The notes under the pieces: model-generated
Database searches by the model: none
Seen by the model: only the letters and a program-made list of their open reading frames with translations
Told to the model about the DNA's origin: nothing
Program-made: the position numbers and the translations under genes
In this document: one piece after another, positions 56,160 through 64,000 of the stretch
How positions within the stretch are numbered: the first letter of the stretch is position 1
Layout of the letters: each line of letters begins with the position of its first letter
From: Hyperoodon ampullatus
Taxonomy: Eukaryota > Chordata > Mammalia > Artiodactyla > Ziphiidae
Length of the DNA: 64,000 bases
Direction of reading: 5' to 3'
Assembly: GCA_949752795.1 (NCBI GenBank)
Contig: OX457058.1
Location: 166,782,223-166,846,222 of the forward strand

Positions 56160-56645
56160 CACCTTCCCAGGGTCTGGCTGCAATCCTTTATGAGACTGGG
56201 TTTCCCCAAGACGCCTGGAACTTCCCCACAGATGTTCCCTTTCTCTTAAGCTGGCTCCAGCGGTCTCTGCTCCTGCCACCTAGACCCCTGTCCAGCCAAG
56301 CCAAGGACTGACAGAGGAGCTGTGAGGGTTGGGTGAGAGAATGTGTTGAATGCTTATCCCTGTGCCTGGTGAAGAGAACGTGCTAGATACAATGAGATAA
56401 TCACCTGTGACAGAATAATCACCTGTGCTCCAGAAGCATCCAGAAAGGCAGTGGTCAGGAGCCTTGAGTCCTAAGAGGTGGGTAGGAGGTAACCAGATGA
56501 AGGGAGCGAGGAAGGGGTTCCCTGTCCTCAGGACATCTCTTCTCCGTACTGAGCAGCCCAGCTCCTGCCACGGCCACGCACCCTCCCCCATGGCTAGTGT
56601 GGTCCTGCCCCTTACTGGCCGTGCCCAGCACAGAGCTGTGAGAGA
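56160..56645. other. single-copy stretch, no gene recognised
   Basis: Unique. A 21-base local echo (gataatcacctgtgacagaa, then taatcacctgtgctcc) is at 56395-56430. No gene supported. Confidence 0.4.
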
Positions 56646-56649
56646 GAAC

Positions 56650-56860
56650 TTAGCACTGTGTAAAGAAAGTTCACAGACTAGAGCCAGATATTCAAATTCA
56701 GACCCCTTACTTACTAGCTGTGTGACCTTAGACAACTTAACCCTCCTGAGCTTCAGTTTCTACTGCAGACAAGGGGATAGTAAGAGAACCTACTTTGTAG
56801 ACTTTTGTGACAACAAAGTGGGATAATGCCTGGAAAGAGTCTCGACATGGTGAGCGCTCA
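56650..56860 (+). repeat. MIR SINE
   Basis: Sense MIR: cacagactagagccagatat, cttactagctgtgtgacctt, agacaacttaaccctcctg, agcttcagtttctactgcag, ggataatgcctggaaagag. Confidence 0.83.
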
Positions 56861-56984
56861 AGAAATGTGAGCCTCTGTCGTCACAGAGGGAGCCTGACAT
56901 TGTACTGGCCTCCGCCTCCGCTCCATCCAGCCACCCCTGGTCTGCCACGGTTCACAAGGCTTGTTCCAGCGCGTGAGCTCAGGA

Positions 56985-57070
56985 GACCCCATTTTACAAA
57001 GAATGAAATGAAGGTGACTCTGAGTGGCCAAATGACATTTCTCAGACCCTACAGCTGGTTCAGGGCAAAC
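56985..57070 (-). repeat. MIR SINE fragment
   Basis: Antisense: accccattttacaaagaatg, gccaaatgacatttctcaga, ccctacagctggttcaggg. Confidence 0.6.
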
Positions 57071-57079
57071 TCAGCCCAG

Positions 57080-57465
57080 GGTCTGGCTCAGGAGAGAGGC
57101 AGTTACCGAGGGACCCAAGTGAAGGTGTGGTGGGAACTCAGGGCTGCAGCAGGAAGCAGAGGAGACAGGCAGGGCTGAGGGGAGAGGGAGGCAGTTTCCA
57201 GCAGGAAGAGGGAGAGGAAACCCAGCAGTCTCCCGAGGGACAGGGGAAGGTCTGACCCCAGACACCTGGCCGTTCCATTAGGTCCCCACAGACCCCTCTT
57301 GCTTCGACTCTGGGTCCTGGGCTGCAGCAGAAAAGTCGTTTGCTGAGTCACCCAGCAGCTGGGACAGCCCCAGAGCTTCCTCAGGCTTCCTGCAGAGCTG
57401 GGCTGCCTGAATCAGCTCATCCCATTCAGTTCCATTCCCCTGCCCAGCGTCACCTCCGAGCCTCG
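57080..57465. other. single-copy stretch, no gene recognised
   Basis: Purine-rich unique sequence at 57140-57240; nothing else. Confidence 0.4.
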
Positions 57466-57469
57466 GCCT

Positions 57470-57690
57470 CTGCTCCGGCTTGGCCACTAGCTGATTGTGT
57501 ATCCTTGGGCAGGTTGCTTTACCTCTTAGACCTACAAACTGTCCAGTGGGAGCTCCCATCACCAGAATGCAATCCCCAGGAAGCCAGGGACTTTGATGGC
57601 CTGTTCGCTATGTATCCCAGGACCTACAATGCAGTCAGGTAGATGGTGCTTAGAGAGTATTTGTCAAGTAAGTAAATGAATGTATGAATG
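57470..57690 (+). repeat. MIR/L2-like fragments
   Basis: Sense words: ttggccactagctgattgtg, tccttgggcaggttgcttta, then an L2/MIR-like end (gtatcccaggacctacaatg, gagagtatttgtcaagtaag, aatgaatgtatgaatgaatg). Confidence 0.65.
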
Positions 57691-57769
57691 AATGCCCAGC
57701 TTTGGTCTGACGGCAGTAGTGGAAACCAGATAACAGGCTGCAAAGTTCAACTCGGTCCCATCTCCAGAT

Positions 57770-58460
57770 CTGTGCACACGCTGGAAACTGGACCCCTCCT
57801 TCAGGATGCTTCCAGGCCTCAGACTCCTTCTAATTGAACCCATTCATTGCCTGCCCCCCGACCCGGCTTCTGCTCAACACCATCGCCCCTGACCACCGCC
57901 TAGGAGCCCCCTCAGAATCATCACCCTCATCTCCTGTCCGTCACCTGCTCCCTCTACATACTTAATAATCTCAGCTCCGCCCACTGTCTCCATCTGAACT
58001 TCATCACCTTAGCTGGACCCCACCCTCTCCCCTCCTACCTTCCAGAGTCACCTCCCAGCTGGCCTGTCTCCAGTCACACCTCCCCACCACACACACCATC
58101 CCATCCTCCCCACTGCAGCCCGATGGGTCCTTCTCGTCCAGGACAGAGTCCAAATTCCTCAGCAGGCCCTGCATGGCCCTTGGAAGCTGGACCTCTGCTT
58201 ATCTTTCCAGAACTCCTGCCTCTCCACGCCCCTCTCCTCTTACTGTACGACACTCCCCTTATGATTCAGGAACCGCCATGCTCTCTCCACACCTCTGTGC
58301 CTTTGCTCATTCCATTCTTTTGACCTGGAATGTGCAAAGGCCTCCCTTGTCCGCATGATAAACAATCATCCCTCACATCCCTCAATGTCCAGGGAAACCC
58401 ATCCTGACCACCCAGAGTTGTACAACTTTTGTGAATACATCTATTATATGACATTTCTCA
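57770..58460 (+). repeat. L2 LINE 3' portion
   Basis: A long sense L2 run: atgggtccttctcgtccagg, ccctgcatggcccttggaag, cttatctttccagaactcct, acctctgtgcctttgctcat, attcttttgacctggaatgt, aatgtccagggaaacccatc, then a falling match to gtcctctcccttatgacg-like sequence. No intact frame. Confidence 0.72.
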
Positions 58461-58624
58461 TGTTGTACCTTAAGTATTGGGTGTCCCTCTCCCTTATGAC
58501 GTATTTCTATAATAGGCTCATGGTTTATTTAGGTTGAACACGAATACAAATGTGAATATTTAAATATAAGCAGTATCCAGCTCCAGTAGGTGTTCATAAA
58601 TATGTAAATAATGGAGCTATTGTT

Positions 58625-59035
58625 AGATAGCAAGGATGGGAAGACAAATGGAAAAATGAAAGAAAGAATGATTGCATAGATGAATGGATGGAAGTAAGGA
58701 AAAAGGAAAGATGGATGGATGGATGGATATGTTGGAGGAACAAGGATGGAAGGAAGGAGGGACAGCTCAACGGAAGGAAAGAAGGATAGGTATTGAATGG
58801 CAGGATGTAATGATAAAGGATGGATGAATAAATGGATGGATAGATGGGTGGCTGGACAGAGAGAAAGGCAAGAAGGCAAGATGGAAAGATAGAAGGAAGG
58901 AAGGAGGAGAGAAAAGATGAATGAATAAAAGAAGAGTTGGATGGAATGGATGGTTGGTCGAATGGATGAATGGAAGGATGAAAAGATGAAGGGACGATAG
59001 GAGGAAGAATGGAAGGATGGTTGAGTGAAGGCATG
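58625..59035. repeat. degenerate purine-rich (GGAT/GGAA)n array
   Basis: About 410 bases almost without C on the plus strand, built from aatggatggaag, gatggatggatgg and ggaaggaaggagg words. On the minus strand it yields several overlapping 140-170-codon frames rich in Ser, His, Pro and Phe; these are artefacts. The strand asymmetry favours triplex or slipped structures. Confidence 0.93.
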
Positions 59036-59229
59036 CATGCTCAGATGTGATTCGTGGATAGATGTGAGTTTTTATGCCGCTGGAGCTGGTCAGCTTTCTC
59101 ACAAGGCAGTCAGGGGTTCCCAGGTAGTCCCTGTAGCTGGCCCCAGCTGCCTGACCTGGCACATTTATACCACACATTTTCACCTTAGACAATAAACTCA
59201 TCATCAATTTGTGGTTACTAAGAAACACT

Positions 59230-59345
59230 AGAATTCTAGAGATGATTTAGTTCAATAGACTCAAGGGCGTATCAGAGGAACCGGAGCTCAGAGGGTTAAG
59301 CAGCCTGCCTAGGTCATAGCCGGCTCCTGGACTCAGCTACCTACC
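59230..59345 (-). repeat. MIR SINE fragment
   Basis: Antisense words: agagatgatttagttcaata, ggaaccggagctcagagggt, taagcagcctgcctaggtca. Confidence 0.65.
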
Positions 59346-59349
59346 TTGA

Positions 59350-60838
59350 ACTCAGCTCTTCTAACTCCCTCCAGAGCTCTGCACGCTACTCTTTGACTTG
59401 CCCTTCTCCCCGGAGGCTCATTCTGGGCAGTGCCTGCCTGTCCACCAACCTGGGGAGAGTTGTTTTCATGGAACAGATGCGAAAAAGAAATGACCTCACC
59501 CAGGGTTGAGGCCGGGGAGACCTGAGCACGGCAGCTGCCTTTCCACAACCAGCATAACCCTGGGCACATTCCTGAGCAGGAGGAAGGGAAACTGGGCCCG
59601 TGCCAGCTTCCAGGCACCCTGCCAGGGCCATGACACAGAAAAGGTTTGTGCAGCATTAGAGAGCGGTCTGGGTGCCTGGGAACCCTCGGGGGAGGTGAGC
59701 CGGGAGGTCAGGGTGCCCCTCGTGGATCCCAGAACAGGGCCTGGCCGTGGAGGAATCTGGCCCCTCTGCATTGTCCCACCTGCCTTCTGTGGTCAAGGTC
59801 CAAACACTGAACCTCTACCTGTGCCCCCAGCCCTGTCCCCTCCATAGCACTGAGTCCTCTCATTCTTAGTTCTTCATCCACGGACTTTATTAATGAAGCT
59901 TCCAGAAGATGCTTGGCCACTTGTGGTACCCCCACACTGTCCTGCATCCCTGCATCCCAATGAGGCCGGCAATGACCCAGGAGAGCCGTGTCTGGGGTGC
60001 CATCGGCCCCTTTCCAGTTTCCTTCCACACGTAGCCCCACTCTGGGGCACCTGGTGGTCACTTCCTCTGGCTCTCCCTCCTTTACCACTCGTGGAGACTT
60101 CTAGAAGCCCTCTTGCGGGGAGGGACTTAGGGTTTCTTCTACACAGCTGTAGACGCAGAACCCGGGGCAAGAGGGTCAAGAGAGGTCACACGATTCAGTT
60201 ACCGAGGGGCACAGATTCTGGAAGGTACCCTTAAGGCGAGGTGAGAACTTCACTTTTTCAGCGTCTCTAACTTTGTAAGTCCTGCTGCCTGTTCGTTTTC
60301 TTTAAGGCAGCCTGAGGACAAAGCATGTATTTTTGAAATGGCAACATTTTATTTCCTTTTTCTCCCTTTCTTCCTGGAAAACAATTCAGGCCTTTCTTTT
60401 CATGCTTCATGACCATAGTGACTGAAAAAAGTCTGCTTTGGAAAGTTGGGGGAGAGTCCAAGTTTCCTAAGGAGGCTGGCCTGGCTGCGGGGTGTGGGCC
60501 ATCTCGCTTTCTTTGGTGCGGACGTGGTTGGCCAACCCCTGCCAGCCAGCCTCAGACTCGGCTCTTTGTAGGCCTCCCGCCGGCTGCGGTTTTAAATGTT
60601 GTTTCTTTTCAGAGTTAAGAATCTGTGGTTTTTAATTGCACCCCAGGATACCACCCTGTTCTGTTCCTAACCACTGGTCTTCTTCCAGGCCAAGGCAGGG
60701 CCTCAAGGTAAGTTTCGAGGCTTTGTCACGCTGATTATTCATGAAAACACATAGAGATCTGTATTTACTCAACCAGAGACAAGTCCTAGAAGCCTCTACA
60801 AAGAACTAGATATATAAAGTCTAATTTTAAAATATATG
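59350..60838. other. single-copy stretch, no gene recognised
   Basis: GC-moderate unique sequence. Overlapping 100-130-codon frames on both strands show no domain. The AT-richer part 60590-60650 contains ggtttttaattgcacccc. No RNA gene seen. Confidence 0.45.
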
Positions 60839-60840
60839 CA

Positions 60841-61059
60841 ATTCCCTGGTGGCGCAGTGGTTGAAGGTCCGCCTGCCGATGCAGGGGACATGGGTTCGTG
60901 CCCCGGTCCGGGAAGATCCCACATGCTGCAGAGCGGCTAGGCCCGTGAGCCATGGCCGCTGAGCCTGTGCGTCCGGAGCCTGTGCGCCGCAACGGGAGAG
61001 GCCACAACAGTGAGAGGCCCACGTACCGCAAAAAAAATAAAAAATAAATAAATAAAATA
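60841..61059 (+). mobile_element. CHR-type SINE, type A, slightly 5'-truncated
   Basis: Begins at attccctggtggcgcagtgg, lacking the usual gggctt start. It ends gaggcccacgtaccgc plus an (AAAT)-containing tail. Flanks taaaatatatgcaatt and taaaatatttgaatt give a weak duplication. Confidence 0.9.
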
Positions 61060-61130
61060 TTTGAATTGTAGAAATATGTAGCAAAATTGCGATAATACAG
61101 TAATTTGGGATTTTATTACTGCACGTCTTT

Positions 61131-61487
61131 TTTTAAAAAATTAATTTGTTTATTTATTTATTTTTGGCTGCGTTGGGTCTTCGTTGCTGTGCGCAGGCTT
61201 TCTCTAGTTGCCATCGGCGGGGGCTACTCTCCGTTGCATTGTGCAAGCTTCTCATTGCAGTGGCTTCTCTCGTTGCGGAGCACGGGCTCCAGGCACCCAG
61301 GCTTCAGTAATTGTGGCACGTGGGCTCAGTAGTTGTGGGTCGAGGGCTCTAGAGTGCAGGCTCAGTAGTTGTGGCGCACGGGTTTAGTTGCTCCGTGGCA
61401 TGTGGGATCTTCCCAGACCAGGGCTTGAACCTGTGTTCCCTGCATTGGCAGGTAGATTCTTAACCACTGCGCCACCAGGGAAGCCCC
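61131..61487 (-). mobile_element. CHR-type SINE, type B
   Basis: Antisense long copy: tttatttatttttggctgcg, ggctttctctagttgccatc, agcacgggctccaggcaccc, gtagttgtggcgcacgggtt, end gccaccagggaagccc. Duplication tactgcacgtcttt at 61117-61130 and 61488-61501. It lies tail to tail with the sense SINE upstream. Confidence 0.94.
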
Positions 61488-61599
61488 TACTGCACGTCTT
61501 TAAGAGTCCAGCCTCTTCATGGGCTTCCTTGCCTCTACCTTTGCCCCTTAACAGTCATTTTCAGCATCTCGCCAAGAGAGAAACTTAAGGCACACACAT

Positions 61600-61815
61600 G
61601 TAGGACAAGGGTCAGAAAACTTTCTTGTAAAGGGCCAGAGAGTAAGTATCGTAAACTTTGTGGGTCACACAGTCTCCAAGCCAGCAACGCAACTCCGAAC
61701 AAAGCAGCCGTAGACAATAGCAAACAAATGTGTTCCAATAAAACTTTATTTACAAAAACAGGCTGAGGGCCTGATTTGACCCTTGGGTTGTATTTTGCCA
61801 GTCCCTCTTTAGAAA
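61600..61815. repeat. hAT-type non-autonomous DNA transposon
   Basis: Both ends are visible: agggtcagaaaactttcttg and gtaaagggccagagagtaag at the left, then cagccgtagacaatagcaaa, aataaaactttatttacaa, and at the right gttgtattttgccagtccct. The outer words are roughly inverted to each other. It is older and shorter than autonomous relatives and has no frame. Confidence 0.75.
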
Positions 61816-62130
61816 AATAACAGGCATAAATGGCCGGTATGGCAAACATTCAGGAGGATTAGGGAAAGAACTTGTTGGGGCTCTGTGTGGAGCAGACTTG
61901 GAGAGTTAGACAACCCCACTTTAAAACATTGTTGGACTGGGGAGGGACTCAGTAGTCCCAGAGGCAGGCTGTAATGGGGGGTGTGGAGTTACAGGGGGTT
62001 TATTTTCATTCGTGACAAGACATAAGCAACCCAAGACACCCATAAACAATGGAGGGGTGAGCTCCTCGTCACTGGAGGTGGGCAAGCGGAGGCTGGGACA
62101 TGGGGGGATTGGGCTGGGTGTTCTTTACAC
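61816..62130. repeat. flank shared with 48886-49165
   Basis: Follows the hAT copy as aataacaggcataaatggcc, ttggagagttagacaacccc, agtagtcccagaggcaggct, caagacataagcaacccaag, tgggcaagcggaggctggg, to gggattgggctgggtgttct. These correspond in order to the other copy. Confidence 0.6.
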
Positions 62131-62249
62131 TTCCGTTCTTAGAGTGTAAGTTCCTCTGCTCCTGCTCAAAACTCTCCGTGCCCTTTGTGCTTGGCACAAA
62201 GCAGAAACCAAAGTATCCACAAAGATGGACGACCTTGCACGTCCCGGTC

Positions 62250-62660
62250 CTGCTGCTTCCCATCGCCCTCCCTCTCTTGACTCCAGTCCTGCTGACCTCT
62301 GGGCTGATTCCTGAGCCCCTGGACGCACTCCCCACCACAGTGTCTCTGCCTTAGCTGATCTGCCTCCTAGAACCTTGTCCCTAGACCTCCCCACGGCCAA
62401 CTCTCAGAAGTTGCCTGCCTCCCAGCGCACCCTAGCCCTCCACCCTGCAGTATAGCTTTTCCTCTCTAGCATTTACCTCTACTTAATAAGCCATTTAGTT
62501 TACCTGTTTATTTGGCTGACGGACTGTCTTCCCCAACTAGAATGTCAGCTCCACGGGGCAGGGACTTTGCTCTCCGGGTCACTGCTGTGTCTCCAGGGGT
62601 TGTACTATGCCTGGCTCATGGTAGGTGCACAATAGTTACTAAAGATGGCGGATTGTATTT
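62250..62660 (+). repeat. L2 LINE 3' end
   Basis: Sense L2: ccttagctgatctgcctcct, tctctagcatttacctctac, gtcttccccaactagaatgt, cagctccacggggcagggac, tatgcctggctcatggtagg, tgcacaatagttactaaag. The 3' 150 bases are well preserved. Confidence 0.8.
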
Positions 62661-62703
62661 TTCCAAAGATGGCCACCACCACACTTCCCCCCAACTTGCT
62701 TTT

Positions 62704-62890
62704 TTTTTTTTTAACATCTTTATTGGAGTATAATTGCTTTACAATGGTGTGTTAGCTTCTGCTTTATAACAAAGTGAATCAGCTATACATATACATATAT
62801 CCCCCTATCTCCTCCCTCTTGCGTCTCGCTCCCACCCTCCCTACCCCACCCCTCTAGGTGGACACAAAGCACAGAGCTGATCTCCCTGTG
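62704..62890 (-). mobile_element. young 5'-truncated L1, antisense
   Basis: T run, then aacatctttattggagtata, attgctttacaatggtgtg, ctgctttataacaaagtgaa, tccccctatctcctccctct, aggtggacacaaagcacaga, gctgatctccctgtg. The duplication caacttgctttt (62692-62703 and 62891-62902) marks an insertion of about 190 bases, truncated in the 3' UTR and incapable of coding. Confidence 0.92.
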
Positions 62891-62904
62891 CAACTTGCTT
62901 TTCT

Positions 62905-63300
62905 TACAGCACGAGGCTGACACTCCCCCCTTTGAGTAGTGGGGCCAGCGCTCCATCCCCTCGAAGTTTGGCAGGCCTGTGACTATGTTGGGAATGATAT
63001 TCTGAGACTGGGTGACTTCTGAGACTGGGTAAGGAAAGGTGACAAAGCTCTGTCCAGCTCTGTTGGGATGTTTGCCCTTGGAACCCAGACGCCATGGTGT
63101 AAGGAAGCCCAAGTCACATAAAGGCCATGAGCAGAGGCTCCAGCTGACAGCCCTGGCTGAGGTCCCAGCTGATAACCGGCCTCAACCATCAGACACACAT
63201 GTGAGGAAGTCTTCAAAATGACTCCAGCCCCAGACACCGTAACTGCATCAGTGGGTCCAAGTGAGAGCCAGTCAACCCCCAGGAATGCAGGCTATAGTAA
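62905..63300. other. probable LTR remnant, not identified
   Basis: Words such as tttgagtagtggggccagcg, ctgtgactatgttgggaatg and aggccatgagcagaggctcc resemble the MaLR-type LTR layout, but the match is too weak to name. Confidence 0.35.
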
Positions 63301-63304
63301 CAAA

Positions 63305-63470
63305 ATGTTGTGTTTTTCTAAAAATTGAAGTATGGTTGATTTACAATGTTTTGAGTGTACAGCGAAGTGATTCAGATATATATATATATCTTCTTTTCCA
63401 GATTCTTTTCCATTATAGGTTATTACAAAATATTGAGTATAGTCCCCTGTGCTATACAGTCGGCTCCCGA
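63305..63470 (-). repeat. L1 LINE 3' fragment, antisense
   Basis: Antisense: aattgaagtatggttgattt, gtacagcgaagtgattcag, (AT)n at 63378-63389, ttccattataggttattaca, cctgtgctatacagt. The same module occurs at 16810-17205. Confidence 0.83.
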
Positions 63471-63474
63471 CTGC

Positions 63475-63825
63475 CCCTGCCTCCACCCCCACCTCACATT
63501 CTGTGGCCCCAGGCCCAGTCCTTCTCGTTAAATGACCATCTGTCACTCACTGTGGTGAGTGCCACCCACCGTCCCCGACCTCCTGAGGCTTCGTCCTCAT
63601 CCTCAGCGCTCAGGGAGCCACCCCAGGGCCACTCGCCAGCTCCCTTCTTGGGCTTGCAAATCCGAATAAGCTTTGCTCTCTGTCTTGGCAGAGCCTCTCT
63701 TTCTTCTGGTTTACCCCAAATGAACAGAAAAAGTGTCTAGGAAAGGAGGAGTGTTGAAAACTGGCCTTTGAGTCAGGGTCAAATGGCTCAAGCCTTGGCT
63801 GCTAGAAGCAACATGGACCCCCAGA
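63475..63825. other. single-copy stretch, no gene recognised
   Basis: Unique sequence between the L1 fragment and a MIR. Nothing identified. Confidence 0.4.
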
Positions 63826-63829
63826 GGGT

Positions 63830-63955
63830 TTGGGGGACACACCTCTGCTCCTTACTAGCTGTGTGAACTTGGGCGATTTCCTTTACCTCTTTGAGCCTCA
63901 GTTTTGTCATTTCTGAAATGGGCACAATAGTACCAGTCCTGACGTGTCAGACATG
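63830..63955 (+). repeat. MIR SINE
   Basis: Sense MIR: cttactagctgtgtgaactt, gggcgatttcctttacctct, ttgagcctcagttttgtcat, ctgaaatgggcacaatagt. Confidence 0.82.
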
Positions 63956-64000
63956 CCTGCCTGGCTCTGGGGCCGAACAAGGATACTTCTCTGAGGTCAC

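Noticed and set aside
58529..59228. Open frames of 146-169 codons on the minus strand
   Set aside because: They are translations of the GGAT/GGAA array. Composition is Ser/His/Pro/Phe repeats, several phases are open at once, and no domain is present.
61535..61849. A 104-codon minus-strand frame with a membrane-like composition
   Set aside because: It lies mainly across the hAT element and carries the usual hydrophobic bias of its AT-rich antisense. No homologue is recognised.

Overview
The window reads as nuclear DNA of a cetacean (whale or dolphin). The main clue is about 19 tRNA-derived SINEs of the CHR type. They have a tRNA-like head, a unique body and an A-rich tail that in the commonest type follows a gcgtaccgc-like motif. 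Ancient mammalian repeats (MIR, L2, MLT1/MaLR LTRs, L1M) fill much of the rest. There is no bacterial, plasmid or organellar organisation. I find no protein-coding gene that I would defend. The long open frames lie inside SINEs, simple repeats or other interspersed repeats. The window is therefore intergenic or intronic.

Layout. 1-9 kb: an antisense L1 end, single-copy DNA, a TG array, L2/MIR/MLT1 copies and a tandem pair of SINEs at 8.4-9.0 kb. 9-20 kb: MIRs, SINEs, a sense L1 end with a SINE at its 3' edge (12.2-12.8 kb), an unidentified 143-bp A-tailed retroposon (14.3-14.5 kb) and two antisense L1 fragments. 20.4-23.1 kb: a complete LTR-internal-LTR MaLR element, with a processed RPL21 pseudogene flanked by a perfect 18-bp duplication inside its internal region. 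25-29 kb: two more MaLR-type LTRs, then a CpG-richer, CCAAT-box-bearing stretch at about 28.3-29.1 kb, the best promoter-like region here. 30-38 kb: L1ME, SINE, MLT1 and L1 fragments between single-copy stretches. 38.8-41.9 kb: a long antisense L1 with four SINEs inserted into it. 42-48 kb: MLT1, L2, an ATCC array and a solo ERV1-type LTR with a 4-bp duplication (46.47-46.95 kb). 48.5-50.5 kb: DNA-transposon fragments, a truncated SINE and one of two related hAT-plus-flank units (the other is at 61.6-62.1 kb). 50-64 kb: mostly single-copy DNA and old repeats, a strong RE1/NRSE-like motif at 53.79 kb, a purine-rich GGAT/GGAA array at 58.6-59.0 kb, two convergent SINEs near 61 kb, and a short L1 with an intact target-site duplication at 62.7 kb.

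No set of genes works together here. The content is a layered record of transposition plus a few candidate regulatory sites. Repeat family names come from recognising consensus motifs by eye. Boundaries without a stated target-site duplication are approximate, by tens of bases.
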